A stretch of 64,000 nucleotides of DNA from UBA822 sp965249775 (GTDB lineage Bacteria > Gemmatimonadota > Gemmatimonadetes > Longimicrobiales > Gaopeijiaceae), in contig OZ252253.1 of NCBI GenBank assembly GCA_965249775.1, forward strand, positions 3,410,001 to 3,474,000, written 5' to 3'. Each line of letters starts with the position of its first letter. Within the stretch, counting starts at the first letter, position 1. A program made the position numbers and the translations under genes. Shown in pieces: positions 17,268 to 26,579 of the stretch. The notes under the pieces were generated by a model that had not been told where the DNA came from, searched no databases, and saw only the letters and a list, made by a program, of their open reading frames with translations.

Positions 17268-18419
17268 CTAGCCGGATCCGTCCAGGTCTCCATCGAGGCA
17301 GACCAGGTTTTTCCCGAGCTCTTTTGCACCGTACATGGCCCTGTCTGCCGCACGGATGAGAGCCGCCTGCATTTTCTTCGGGTCCTTGCCGTCCTCTTTC
17401 TCCAAGGAAGCGACCCCCACGCTGCAGGTAATCACCCCTTCGATATTCAGGGACGGTTCTCCCGGGGCAGGCCTTTCCCTGACAAAAATGTTCCTTTCAA
17501 TGGCCCCCCGAAGCTTTTCCGCATAGGCGCTACTTTGTTCGAGCGAGTATCCCGGCAGGAGGATGACGTACTCATCTCCGCCGTACCTGGCCGACGCGGC
17601 GTCTGAATCGAGAAACACCTCGTCTATGATGAGGGCAATCTCTTTGAGCACCCGGCTTCCTACGAGGTGCCCGTGCGTATCGTTCACTTCCTTGAAGTGA
17701 TCGAGGTCGAAGAATATCAACGAGAGGTCGGTCCCCCCATCGATCGCTCTTTGCGTTTCCATGTCCAGTCTTTCATAGAAATACCGATCGTTGTAGAGGC
17801 CCGTCAGATTGTCCCTTTTGGACAGGTCCTCAAAGCGTCTCGCATCGAGCGCATTCTTGATGAGTGTGGAAGTGTAGCCCGCAAAGATTTCGAGGATGGA
17901 AAGGTCCTTATCGTCATAATTGACTCTCTCCTTCCTGTTGATCAGCTCGATAACGCCGACGATCGCGTCGTCGATCTTGATTGGCACAGCGAGAATCGAC
18001 TTCGATTCGTATTCGGTCTGTTTGTCGATTTCGTCATAGAACTTGTCGTCTTTCGAGATGTCTTTGCTGAGATAAGGCGTTCCGTTTCGATAGGTGGTCC
18101 CGACGATCCCCACATCGTCGGGAAGGTGCGTGCCCGCGAGCCCCGACGCGCCGGCCCCGAAGCAGGCCATGAAATAGAGTTGCCCCTTGTGTCCCTCGCC
18201 CCATTTAAGCAGTGGGTCGTCGAGGAGGATAGAGCCGGAATCGGAAGGTACGAATTCGTTCGCCTTCAGAAGGATTTCCCTGAGAACCCCTCTTAGATCG
18301 ACCCCCCGAGCGGGTTGCTCCCCCTTTGGTTTCCGCTGGAGGATGCGGTTGATAACCGTATCGTTCGCAAGAAAGGTCTCCAGCCCCTTATCCGGTTTTT
18401 TTGAAGCTGCGTCAGTCAT
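17268..18419 (-). CDS. GAF-GGDEF diguanylate cyclase
   Basis: The 383-residue cytoplasmic protein has an N-terminal GAF domain (about 45-200; ESKSILAVPIKIDDAIVGVIELINR is a typical GAF end) and a C-terminal GGDEF domain (about 205-375) beginning DNLTGLYNDRYF. The active-site loop reads ARYGGDEY, a functional variant of GGDEF; the substrate-side FFDLDHFKEVNDTHGH motif is intact. These features predict synthesis of cyclic di-GMP from two GTP, gated by a ligand or signal sensed by GAF. No RxxD inhibitory site is seen just before GGDEY, so product inhibition may be missing. Confidence 0.88.
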   Translation of the reverse strand: MTDAASKKPDKGLETFLANDTVINRILQRKPKGEQPARGVDLRGVLREILLKANEFVPSDSGSILLDDPLLKWGEGHKGQLYFMACFGAGASGLAGTHLPDDVGIVGTTYRNGTPYLSKDISKDDKFYDEIDKQTEYESKSILAVPIKIDDAIVGVIELINRKERVNYDDKDLSILEIFAGYTSTLIKNALDARRFEDLSKRDNLTGLYNDRYFYERLDMETQRAIDGGTDLSLIFFDLDHFKEVNDTHGHLVGSRVLKEIALIIDEVFLDSDAASARYGGDEYVILLPGYSLEQSSAYAEKLRGAIERNIFVRERPAPGEPSLNIEGVITCSVGVASLEKEDGKDPKKMQAALIRAADRAMYGAKELGKNLVCLDGDLDGSG

Positions 18420-18538
18420 TTAGCATTACCGGGGCCCTCTGCCTTCCTGTGGCATTGCCATCCCTTCGTTAGGAATAGAATCCTCCCTCATCAAGGGATA
18501 CGCCCTTCTAGGGCGTTTGTACAAGTTCGGTGCGTGCT

Positions 18539-18653
18539 CGCCTTGCCCTCATATTGACCGCATCAGTCCCGCGGTTCACATTGTCCTCCATCGCAGGGCT
18601 AGCTGATTAGAGTGCCGTTCAGTGTCGTGGATTCCGCTGGATTGGAGGTCGAA
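18539..18653 (+). promoter_or_regulatory. Conserved leader of secreted paralog 1
   Basis: TTGCCCTCATATT-GACCG, TTCACATT-TCC, AGAGTGCCG-TCAGTGTCGTGG and the GGAGG ribosome binding site are all repeated at 63775-63895 before paralog 3. The second half also recurs before paralog 2 (45239-45283). Such conservation suggests a shared promoter and leader. Confidence 0.55.
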
Positions 18654-19691
18654 ATGAGCAATCGCATCGCACTACTTCTCGCCGTTCTTTGTGCAACCGC
18701 AGCGTCGGGCGTCGTCTCAACCGCGGCGGCGCAGAACAGAGCCTCCGACGCCGACTGGAAAGTCCCCAGGACACCCGACGGCCGTCCGGATCTTCAGGGG
18801 AAGTGGACGAACCAGTCGATGACTCCCCTCTCACGACGAACGGACCAGGAGAGTCTGGTCTACACGCCCGAGCAGGTCGCCGAGATCGAACAAGGATATG
18901 TGGACCGTTTCATCCGTGGCTCCCAGCCGAGCGACCCGGACCGCCCTGCACCGCCAACGGGTCAAGGGGTTGGCACGTACAACAACATCTATTTCGAGAC
19001 GGGTAACCGGGTGGCGGTCGTCAACGGGGAACCCCGGGCCTCGCTCATCACCTTTCCGTCCAACGGCCGGATTCCCGCGTTAACGCCAGAGGGTCAGGCG
19101 CGCAGAGCGGAAAGGCGGGACTTCAGGCGCCAATTTGAGCAATACGACCACCCGGAGCTGAGACCACTCGCCGAGCGCTGCCTCACTTCGTACGGTTCCC
19201 CTGCCGGACCCCCCATGCTCCCCAACGGGGGCTACAACAGCAACTACATCATCGTACAGACGCCCGATGCCGTGATGATCATGACGGAGATGGTCCACGA
19301 CACGCGGATTATCCGAATCGGATCAGGTCCGAAGCTGCCATCACACATCCGTCCGTGGATGGGAGATTCGTGGGGCCATTGGGAAGGTGACGTGCTCGTG
19401 GTCGAGACCACCAACATCCATCCTCTGCAGCCGTACACCTCGGCAGAAATGAGGGTAACCGAGCGGTTCAGCCGGATGAGTGAGGACGCTGTCCTCTACG
19501 AGTTCACGGTCAACGACCCGTCGACCTACACGGAGCCATGGGGAGGACAGATCCCGATGATGGCGATGCGTGGCCAGATCTACGAGTACGCCTGTCAGGA
19601 GGGCAATTACGCGCTCGCGGCGGTCTTGAGTGGCGCGCGTTATCAGGAGAGAAGGGACGCCGACGAAGCGAATGACTCTAGGCGTGATTGA
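18654..19691 (+). CDS. Secreted protein of unknown function, paralog 1
   Basis: ATG 18654 follows GGAGG and begins a signal peptide (MSNRIALLLAVLCATAASG...AAAQN). The 345-residue protein belongs to a family with a VPRTPDGRPDLQGKWTNQS start, a YNNIYFETGNRVA segment, RCLTSYGSPAGPPMLP, NSNYIIVQTPDAVMIMTEMVHDTRII, WEGDVLVVETTNI and a closing YEYACQEGNYALAAVLSGAR. I know this pattern from acidobacterial and gemmatimonad genomes as uncharacterised secreted proteins, so no function is assigned. Two further copies lie at 45284 and 63896, with similar leaders. A strong hairpin follows the stop codon. Confidence 0.8.
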   Translation: MSNRIALLLAVLCATAASGVVSTAAAQNRASDADWKVPRTPDGRPDLQGKWTNQSMTPLSRRTDQESLVYTPEQVAEIEQGYVDRFIRGSQPSDPDRPAPPTGQGVGTYNNIYFETGNRVAVVNGEPRASLITFPSNGRIPALTPEGQARRAERRDFRRQFEQYDHPELRPLAERCLTSYGSPAGPPMLPNGGYNSNYIIVQTPDAVMIMTEMVHDTRIIRIGSGPKLPSHIRPWMGDSWGHWEGDVLVVETTNIHPLQPYTSAEMRVTERFSRMSEDAVLYEFTVNDPSTYTEPWGGQIPMMAMRGQIYEYACQEGNYALAAVLSGARYQERRDADEANDSRRD

Positions 19692-19717
19692 GAGCCGGCT
19701 CTAACGCCGACCTGGGA

Positions 19718-19750
19718 GACGGCCACCCCCATCGTTCGGGGGTGGCCGTC
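19718..19750 (+). terminator. Strong hairpin, likely transcription terminator
   Basis: A perfect 13-pair stem (GACGGCCACCCCC and its complement) closes a seven-base loop, 27 bases after the secreted paralog 1 stop codon. The tail is TTCGAG, so a strong T-run is missing, but stem strength and position fit a terminator. Confidence 0.65.
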
Positions 19751-19814
19751 TTCGAGTGAACCTCCTTTTTGCCCCATGTGAGCGGACTCAGGGCGTTTTC
19801 AGAGGAGGCTCGTC

Positions 19815-21083
19815 ATGCCCGACCGTCACTTACCCGTTCGACCCAACCTGCTCCAGCTACGTCGACAAGCGAAGGATTTGCTTCGGGAGTACCTGCGACG
19901 TGACCCATCCGCCGTCGAAGACTTCCGAGCGTACCATCCGCGGGGCATCGCACGGGCCGACGCCAAGCTAGCGGACGCCCAGCTCGCGCTCGCGCGGTCC
20001 TACGGGGTCCGAAGCTGGCCTCGACTCGTCGTCGCTTGTCGCGTGACTGATGCGATCTGGCGCGATGACGTCGACGCGCTCCGGGACCTGGTAATGAAGC
20101 GCCCTGCGCTGGTCCATGAGATGGCCAGAGGAACGCAGAAGTGCAACTGGGGGCCACCGATGTCTTATGCGGCCAACCTCGGGCGTGACGACATCATTCA
20201 AATGCTCCAGGGACTCGGTGCGACAGACCTGATGAAGGCCGCAGACCGCGCGACTCTCCAAGGCCAGGTCGGCACCGCTCGCAAATTGTTCGCGATGATG
20301 GGCTCGCGCCGGCCGCCTGCCGGCGCCCTCGGGGGTCCCGCCTACACGTTGAACGTGCCGGGGACGGCTCTCCTGTTCGAGCTTGGCGCCACAGTGGTGG
20401 ATGATGAGGGGAAGAGCCTCGCGCCAGTCGACATCGTGCTCGAGACCGATAGTCGTAATCCATCGGCGAAGCATGAGATCCTCGAGATGTACGTCGCAAA
20501 CGGGCTCGACCTGCCCGATACGCCAACCATGGCGTTGCACCGCGGTCGGGTCGACCTGCTCGAGGAGCATCTTCGGCGCGACCCCCAACTTCTGGTGAGG
20601 ACCTTCACGCACGAGGAGATCTATCCCCCCGAGCTCGGCTGCCACGACGAGGTATCGGCGACGCAGGGCACCCCGTTGGCGGGGACGACGCTTCTTCATA
20701 TGTGCGTCGACTACGATGAGGTCGACATCGCCGCTTGGCTGCTCGAGCGCGGGGCTGACGCGAACACCAGGGCAGCAGTGAACTCTGATGGCTTTGGCGG
20801 GCACACGGCTCTGTTCGCGACCGTGGTGTCTCAACCGAGCTACTGGATGAACCGCCAGGGAAAGCCCCAGATCGCGCCTCTCACCGAGCTGTTCCTGGAC
20901 CGTGGGGCCGACCCCAGTATCCGGGCCGCACTTCGGAAGCAATTACACCCCGGCTACGGCCCCAATCCAGTTCACGAGTATCGTGACGTCACCGCGCTCT
21001 CCTGGGGAAAGCGGTTTCATGACAAACGCTTCGTTAGCGAACCGGCGATGCGATTAATTGCGGCTCGGGGAGGGGGCGACTAG
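19815..21083 (+). CDS. Ankyrin-repeat protein
   Basis: The 422-residue protein starts at ATG 19815 after GAGGCTCGTC. It has no signal peptide, so it is probably cytoplasmic. The N-terminus (HLPVRPNLLQLRRQAKDLLREY...FRAYHP) is a common leader in bacterial ankyrin proteins. Ankyrin-type units follow: PPMSYAANLGRDDIIQMLQGLGA, AGTTLLHMCVDYDEVDIAAWLLERGADANTR and GGHTALFATVV... LTELFLDRGADPSIR. These bind other proteins; the partner is unknown. Confidence 0.8.
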   Translation: MPDRHLPVRPNLLQLRRQAKDLLREYLRRDPSAVEDFRAYHPRGIARADAKLADAQLALARSYGVRSWPRLVVACRVTDAIWRDDVDALRDLVMKRPALVHEMARGTQKCNWGPPMSYAANLGRDDIIQMLQGLGATDLMKAADRATLQGQVGTARKLFAMMGSRRPPAGALGGPAYTLNVPGTALLFELGATVVDDEGKSLAPVDIVLETDSRNPSAKHEILEMYVANGLDLPDTPTMALHRGRVDLLEEHLRRDPQLLVRTFTHEEIYPPELGCHDEVSATQGTPLAGTTLLHMCVDYDEVDIAAWLLERGADANTRAAVNSDGFGGHTALFATVVSQPSYWMNRQGKPQIAPLTELFLDRGADPSIRAALRKQLHPGYGPNPVHEYRDVTALSWGKRFHDKRFVSEPAMRLIAARGGGD

Positions 21084-21125
21084 TCGGGGTCGCGCGCTTC
21101 GCTTGCGGTCTGCATCTTGGGTCGA

Positions 21126-21900
21126 ATGAACCGCCGTGTACTGCCGCTCATCGTTGGCTCTCTTCTTCTCCCGCTGGGCTGCGGCGATAGCGATGACCAG
21201 ACCGATCCGCCCGCCGCGCTGGTCCTTCAGCCCAGCGAGCTTTGCAGCGAACAGTCCGACGCGGCCATCGCAACGTTCGAGGATGCCAACCTGGCGGCGG
21301 CGGTCGCAGATGCGCTCTCGGTCGATGGGGAGGACGATCTCACGTGCGGCCTCGTATCTGGGCTGACCGATCTGGAGGCCCAGGACGCCAAGATCGAGAG
21401 CCTGGCGGGGGTCCAGAACCTCACGAGCCTCACGGCCCTCGACCTCTGGGTCAACTCGATCACCGACATCAGTGCTCTGAGCGGGCTCACGCGCTTGGAT
21501 AGCATTTACCTCAACCGCAACTCGATCGCCGACATCAGGGCGCTGACCGGGCTCACGAGCTTGACGTACCTCCACCTCGGCAAGAACTCGATCACCGACA
21601 TCGGCCCACTGAGCGGACTCGCGGACCTGACGTTCCTCAACTTCCGGGAGAACTCGGTCAGCGACATCAGCCCGCTGAGCGGCCTCACACGGCTGACGAA
21701 CCTCGATCTCACCTACAACTCGATCAGCGATATGTTGCGCGGATGCGGCGGCGCTACGGGGCAATGGGGTGGGGGTGAGCTCCGGCTGCCCGGGCGACAT
21801 CCTCGAGGAGGTGTTGCCGGTGATCTTGGTCGCCGTCGTTGCGTTCGCCGGCGTGGTCTTCGTTGTCAGGCGTAGGCGGAAGCGGAAAGCGGTAGCGTGA
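21126..21900 (+). pseudogene. Leucine-rich-repeat lipoprotein, frameshifted near its C-terminus
   Basis: From ATG 21126 the frame encodes a lipoprotein signal (IVGSLLLPLGC) and five internalin-like 22-residue leucine-rich repeats (SLTALDLWVNSITDISALSGL and variants). After about 21735 the repeats stop and this frame runs on as low-quality sequence to a stop at 21873-21875. A different frame then carries a plausible C-terminus: ALRGNGVGVSSGCPGD, a hydrophobic helix (VLPVILVAVVAFAGVVFVV) and a basic tail, ending TGA 21898-21900. The simplest reading is a frameshift or small deletion near 21735-21755. A sequencing error remains possible. The role is probably surface binding. Confidence 0.6.
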
Positions 21901-21972
21901 TGCCTGACCCCATCAGCCGGCTGAACCAGGCGCTGGAAGGTCGATACCAGATCGAGCTTGAGCTAGGCGGAG
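21900..21972 (+). pseudogene. Ser/Thr kinase gene 5' remnant (1)
   Basis: ATG 21900 overlaps the preceding TGA and encodes MPDPISRLNQALEGRYQIELELGG, the start of a gemmatimonad-type Ser/Thr kinase before its glycine loop. Kinase similarity then ends abruptly, next to the 3' end of the decarboxylase-like gene. No rest of the kinase is present. Confidence 0.65.
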
Positions 21973-21975
21973 CCT

Positions 21976-22836
21976 TCAGCGACCTCTGGTCGCAGCAGCT
22001 TTCAGGGCTTCGGCCTCGGCATTAGCCTCGTCGACCTCACGACGATACTCCTCGTCGGTGCGGGTGACCCAGGCTCCGTTCTTCCAATCCTGTAGGAACA
22101 GGCCGCCGCCCCCGCCGGAGTCATCCATCGGGGCTCCCCTCATCTGCAGCAGACCCATGACCTCTGTGCCGGGGTCGATCAAGCCGGCCCAGGGATCGTC
22201 GGAATCGATGATGATCTTCACCATGCCCCACTCGCGCGACGGTAGCTCGACCTCACGAGGTCCTCCTATGCGCAGCACGGCGGTCGAGCCGTCATCGGTG
22301 GGAGGCAGCATTAGAAGGCCACGGTTCGGGGTCAGGTCGGCACCACGCATGGAGAGGTATTCCTGCTCGAGCGCCGAGAGTCTGCTGGTCGTCGGCGTGA
22401 ACTCCAGGCCCAGCTTGACCTTGCCATCTTGGTACACCCAGCCGCCGTGTCGGTCGACTTTCATGTCGGCGAGGTACTTCGGCAGGCCCCACTTGAGTCC
22501 GACGATGAGAGGCCTCACATGGGTCAGCGGCATGGTGACCACGTATTGGGCGGGCTCACCGTCCGACGTGATGCAGCGCATCATGATCGAGGCTTCCTGA
22601 TAGCTCGTGTAGTTGGCGACCATGACCATCAGCATCGCCTTCTCGGGCATCCCGCACGCTTCGGGTAGTAGCTCCCGGTAGAGCTCGACATCGGACGGCT
22701 CGACGAGAGTAAAGATGCGGTACACATCCTCGTCGCCCGCCATTTCGCGATCGACGTATTGCGTGGATTGAGCCGACAGCGTGCTGGCTACGGCAAGGAC
22801 CAGGCAGAGGGGCAGGGCACGGTTCATAGCCTTCAT
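21976..22836 (-). CDS. Secreted acetoacetate-decarboxylase-superfamily protein
   Basis: ATG 22836 has a GAGGAGAG site upstream and begins a signal peptide (MKAMNRALPLCLVLAVASTLSAQ). The 286-residue protein matches the acetoacetate decarboxylase superfamily: a YREL-LPEA segment, SYQEASIMMRC, and VGLKWGLPKYLADMKVDRHGG, where a Lys (K115 or K120) may correspond to the Schiff-base Lys. The family includes decarboxylases and aldolase/dehydratase-like proteins; export is unusual. Function in the periplasm is unknown. The C-terminus is a charged helix with glycine run upstream. Confidence 0.68.
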   Translation of the reverse strand: MKAMNRALPLCLVLAVASTLSAQSTQYVDREMAGDEDVYRIFTLVEPSDVELYRELLPEACGMPEKAMLMVMVANYTSYQEASIMMRCITSDGEPAQYVVTMPLTHVRPLIVGLKWGLPKYLADMKVDRHGGWVYQDGKVKLGLEFTPTTSRLSALEQEYLSMRGADLTPNRGLLMLPPTDDGSTAVLRIGGPREVELPSREWGMVKIIIDSDDPWAGLIDPGTEVMGLLQMRGAPMDDSGGGGGLFLQDWKNGAWVTRTDEEYRREVDEANAEAEALKAAATRGR

Positions 22837-23028
22837 CGTGGCTCTCCTCGAGTGAAGTCGCTCGCCCCGCTCAGCGCTTTCCGTCGGGCGCGCTTGGCAG
22901 AGACGTATGCACGTCGATGCGTTGCTGGTGCGCGCTGGCAAGCGTAACGAGGCCCTTCGCCGGAAGCAAGAATCCGGAGGGTCTAGAAACTGCAACCGTC
23001 GGGGTAAGAGTTGTAGCAAATTTCAACG

Positions 23029-25014
23029 GTGCATACATCCGTAAGTAAGCCACTCCCGCTCCGTGCCCTCGTCATCTCGGTAGCGGCCATGGCCATTCCC
23101 CTTCTGGCGGGCTTTGTCGCCCCAGAGTGGATGACCAGTCGAGAGGGCGTCCTCGTTTGGTTGACCGCCCTCGTGCCGGCCTTTCTGCTGGCTTACTACA
23201 AGGGATGGCACGGCGCCTCGGTGGCCCTGGCCCTCGGTATGGCTACGCTGACGTCCGCTCACGTGGCCCTTCTACTCCTGGGGCGCGTTGCGCCGAACTG
23301 GACTCTTCTTTTTGGTGTCGTGCTCGTCTATATCGGCGTGTCTCTTGGTCTGGGCGTCTTCGCGGACCTCCTCCACCAGGCCAAGGAAGAGGCCGAAGCG
23401 GCGAACCGGTCGAAAGCAGACTTTCTCGCCACGATGAGCCACGAGATCCGGACTCCTATGAACGGCGTGATCGGTATGACCGGGCTCATTTTGGACACCG
23501 GGCTCACGGTCGAACAGAGAGAGTACGCCTCCACCCTCCGCCGGTCTGGCGAGTCGTTACTGACCGTCATCAACGACATCCTGGACTTCTCCAAGGCCGA
23601 GGCGGGGAAACTGAAGCTGGAGCCCATAGCCTTCAATCTACAGGTCGCAGTAGAAGAGATCGTCGCGTTGCAAGCCGTCCGCGCCGAGGAGAAGGGTATC
23701 GATCTGATCGTGCGGTATCCTCCCGACGTGCCGCGCTACGTGATCGGCGACCCGGGCCGCATCCGTCAGGTCTTGAACAACTTCATCGGGAATGCGATCA
23801 AGTTCACAACCGACGGCCACGCGCTGGTCTTCGTCGAGTCGATGGGGAGCACCAACGGGAAAGCCGACCTGCGGATATCCGTGCAGGACACGGGCGTCGG
23901 GATTCCGGAGCGTGTGATTCCGACCCTCTTCGAGAAGTTCACCCAGGCCGACTCATCCACGACTCGGAGATACGGGGGCACCGGCTTGGGTCTCGCGATC
24001 TGCAAGCAGCTCACCGAGCTGATGGGGGGCTCGCTGGGGATCGAAAGCGCGGAGGGCAAAGGTTCGACGTTCTGGTTCAGGCTCAAGCTCTCCTTGGCTC
24101 CCGAACCACCCCGGACAACGCTTCCGGAGACTGATCTCACGGGGGTCCGTGTGCTGATCGTCGACGACAACGACGTTGACCAGGTGGTGATGGAGGAGCA
24201 GCTCGCCCGTGCACGGATACGTACCGGCACGGCGGCCTCAGGGGGTGAAGCACTCGATCTGCTCCGAGGAGCCGTCGAGACCGGAGATCCATACCAGATT
24301 GCGCTCCTCGATTTCCAGATGCCGGGGATGGACGGGTGGCACCTCGCACGCTCGATCAAGGCCGAGCCGGAGTGTGGAGATCCCCTCATGATGCTGCTGA
24401 CTTCCAGCGGTCAGAGGGGAGCTGCACAAAGGTTCCAAGAGGCTGGGTGCGTCGGATATCTGGTCAAGCCGATCCGCGCATCTTTGCTCCTCGGGGCGCT
24501 GCGGGCGGTGTGGGCCGCGAATCAGCAGGGAGATACATCGATGTTCGTCACCCGTCACTCGCTCGCCGAGGCTCAGGCGGCCTCCATCGACGTGGACATC
24601 GAGGAAGCGCCGTCCACTTCTCTTCGGGTACTCCTGGCCGAGGACAATCTCGTGAACCAAATGATCGCGTCCAAAATGCTGGAGAAGCTAGGCTGCCAGG
24701 TGGACGTTGCAGCCAATGGACAGGAAGCCGTCGATATGCTCGATATGCTCCCTTACGACATCGTCTTCATGGATTGCCAAATGCCGGAAATGGACGGCTT
24801 CGAGGCCACGCGGGTGATCCGGCGTAAAGAAGAGTCCTCCTGCGAGCACGTGCCAATCATTGCCATGACAGCGAATGCCATGGCGGGCGACCGGGAGCGG
24901 TGCCTGGAGGCGGGGATGGACGACTACCTGAGCAAGCCCGTTCTGCCGGCGGAGCTACAAAGGGTGGTGGGTGACCAACAGTTTGCTGTCGAGGGCAGCG
25001 ACGCGGGAAGTTGA
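23029..25014 (+). CDS. Hybrid sensor histidine kinase with two receiver domains
   Basis: This 661-residue protein starts at GTG 23029. Residues 10-112 hold about four transmembrane helices with short loops, so the sensed signal is probably within or near the membrane. A HisKA domain follows with phospho-His138 (ATMSHEIRTPMNG), then a HATPase with NAIKF, DTGVGIP and GTGLGLAI boxes. Two receivers come next: REC1 with Asp428 (LLDFQMPGMDG) and REC2 with Asp582 (FMDCQMPEMDG, preceded by LLAEDNLVNQ). This is a BarA/ArcB-like layout without its own HPt. The HPt gene overlaps its stop codon by one base. Confidence 0.92.
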   Translation: MHTSVSKPLPLRALVISVAAMAIPLLAGFVAPEWMTSREGVLVWLTALVPAFLLAYYKGWHGASVALALGMATLTSAHVALLLLGRVAPNWTLLFGVVLVYIGVSLGLGVFADLLHQAKEEAEAANRSKADFLATMSHEIRTPMNGVIGMTGLILDTGLTVEQREYASTLRRSGESLLTVINDILDFSKAEAGKLKLEPIAFNLQVAVEEIVALQAVRAEEKGIDLIVRYPPDVPRYVIGDPGRIRQVLNNFIGNAIKFTTDGHALVFVESMGSTNGKADLRISVQDTGVGIPERVIPTLFEKFTQADSSTTRRYGGTGLGLAICKQLTELMGGSLGIESAEGKGSTFWFRLKLSLAPEPPRTTLPETDLTGVRVLIVDDNDVDQVVMEEQLARARIRTGTAASGGEALDLLRGAVETGDPYQIALLDFQMPGMDGWHLARSIKAEPECGDPLMMLLTSSGQRGAAQRFQEAGCVGYLVKPIRASLLLGALRAVWAANQQGDTSMFVTRHSLAEAQAASIDVDIEEAPSTSLRVLLAEDNLVNQMIASKMLEKLGCQVDVAANGQEAVDMLDMLPYDIVFMDCQMPEMDGFEATRVIRRKEESSCEHVPIIAMTANAMAGDRERCLEAGMDDYLSKPVLPAELQRVVGDQQFAVEGSDAGS

Positions 25015-25379
25015 TGGAGCCGAACGACAACCCTCCGGTCGACCTCGACGGCTTCCGCTCTGCGATGCGGGACATAGAAGCGGACGAGATCGTCGAGCTG
25101 ACTCTGGCGGTGTACATGGAGGAGGCGAAGAGCCTCTTCTCCGGCCTCTCGGCGGCCGTCTCTGACGGAGACGTGGAAACGATCTGTGCCATGGCCCACA
25201 CGCTCAAGTCGTCCTCCGGCAATATCTGGGCGTGTGACCTAGCAGCTCTCCTCCAGCACCTCGAGATCGCAGCGAAGGAGGGGGATCTTTCCAGGGCGAC
25301 ACAGCTCTTCGACCGTGTGAAGCCCACGTACGAGGCCGTGATCGCTTACCTGGCGGAGTGCGGAGTTGCTGGCCCTTAG
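25014..25379 (+). CDS. HPt phosphotransfer protein
   Basis: The start ATG overlaps the kinase TGA (TGATG), so translation is coupled. The 121-residue protein is an HPt four-helix bundle with phospho-His62 in AHTLKSSSGNIWA. It should relay phosphate from the upstream hybrid kinase to a receiver, such as the stand-alone one at 26154. Three bases of its 3' end and its stop overlap the convergent CheA-like gene. Confidence 0.88.
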   Translation: MEPNDNPPVDLDGFRSAMRDIEADEIVELTLAVYMEEAKSLFSGLSAAVSDGDVETICAMAHTLKSSSGNIWACDLAALLQHLEIAAKEGDLSRATQLFDRVKPTYEAVIAYLAECGVAGP

Positions 25380-25807
25380 TCAGCTCGTGTACCGCCTGCT
25401 CGAGCCCCCGCCGCTGCCGCCGCGAGGCTTGCTGTAACCTCGCTCAACGGCCCGGTTTCGATGGGCTCCTTTGCGTGCAGCCGCTTGCCCACGTCAGCCA
25501 TCGCATCGACGGCCGCAAAGAACAGGTCGATCTGATGGCGATCGAGCGAAATCCCTTCATCTCGCGCAGTCGTCAGGATCTCCTCCAATTCGTGGGAAGC
25601 GGTAGCAATCGGAGTCACGTTCACAGATCCCGCCGCCCCCCTCAGAGTATGGGCGGTGCGAAACAGACTCTTCACGAGCTCGGACCGCTCGTCCTCCGGC
25701 GGACCTTTCTCCAGCGCCAACAGATCGTGATTGAGCGCCTCGACGTGCTCCTCCAGTTCTCCGAGGAACGTCTTCATCAACCGCTCGAAAAACTCGTCTT
25801 TCTTCAT
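25376..25807 (-). CDS. HPt (CheA P1-like) protein
   Basis: The 143-residue protein starts at ATG 25807 (a longer start at 25903 is possible). It matches the P1 domain of CheA: MKKDEFFERLMKTFLGELEEHVEALNHDLLALE, then phospho-His53 in RTAHTLRGAAGSV, then helices with DRHQIDLFFAAVDAMADVG. The dimerisation, ATPase and CheW-binding domains of CheA are absent; it ends in an Ala-rich tail. It may be a stand-alone phosphotransfer protein or a remnant of a CheA gene. It lies convergently with the other HPt gene. Confidence 0.8.
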   Translation of the reverse strand: MKKDEFFERLMKTFLGELEEHVEALNHDLLALEKGPPEDERSELVKSLFRTAHTLRGAAGSVNVTPIATASHELEEILTTARDEGISLDRHQIDLFFAAVDAMADVGKRLHAKEPIETGPLSEVTASLAAAAAGARAGGTRAD

Positions 25808-26153
25808 GGACTCTTCTTGGTACTTCACATGGAGCAGGGCGCTCAGGGGCTCGCTGACGATGTTCAAGCCCCGCGGCGGATTGCAAGCGCCGTGCTCGAG
25901 CATCGGCTACCGCGCCGCTGGTAAACGTAATCCGCCTCTGCCACGAGAGCGAGCCTCTCGGACACCGACGGCAGGCGTCTACTCCGGTCATTCCATCGCC
26001 AAGGGACTCGCCGATCAGGCCCCCACCGTTGGGGACGATCGCGCGGCGATGGCCATGGTGCCTAGGAGTGCTCGCCCAAACGAATGGACACTGGCGTTTG
26101 ACACGGCGAAGGGCCAACATTTGTCCACTATGAGCGGAGCAAGGAGCTGACTG

Positions 26154-26528
26154 GTGAACAGAATCGCTGTGGTCGAAGACAGCGCCACCAGTCGGATGCT
26201 GGTTCGGTTCCTGCTCCAAGAGCACTACGAAGTCGTAGAGTACGAAAACGGGCAGGCGGCTCTCGACGGCCTCAAGATGAACAAGCCCGATCTCGTCCTA
26301 CTCGATCTCACGCTGCCGGATATGGACGGATCGGACGTGCTAGGGCGGATCCGCGACGACGACGAGCTGCGAGACCTTCCGGTCGTTGCCTTCACGGCTA
26401 GCACGACGGAGGATCCCGCATCTTGTCTTGCCGTCGGCTTCGACGATTATGTATCGAAGCCCGTTCACGATCATGAGGCCTTTTTCGCCGTGATTCAAGG
26501 TGCGTTTGGGCGTCCCAAATCCGAATAA
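26154..26528 (+). CDS. Stand-alone response regulator receiver
   Basis: GTG 26154 follows AAGGAGC. The 124-residue protein is a single receiver domain: acidic pair VVEDS, phospho-Asp51 in VLLDLTLPDMDG, Thr/Ala switch in AFTAS, and Lys in YVSKPV. There is no output domain, as in CheY or Spo0F. It probably acts as a phosphorelay intermediate between the HPt proteins and another receiver, or binds a partner directly. Confidence 0.88.
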   Translation: MNRIAVVEDSATSRMLVRFLLQEHYEVVEYENGQAALDGLKMNKPDLVLLDLTLPDMDGSDVLGRIRDDDELRDLPVVAFTASTTEDPASCLAVGFDDYVSKPVHDHEAFFAVIQGAFGRPKSE

Positions 26529-26579
26529 GGATGCGGCTCGCGTGAGGGAGGCCCAAGGATATGAGCGGTAAAGGTCTAT

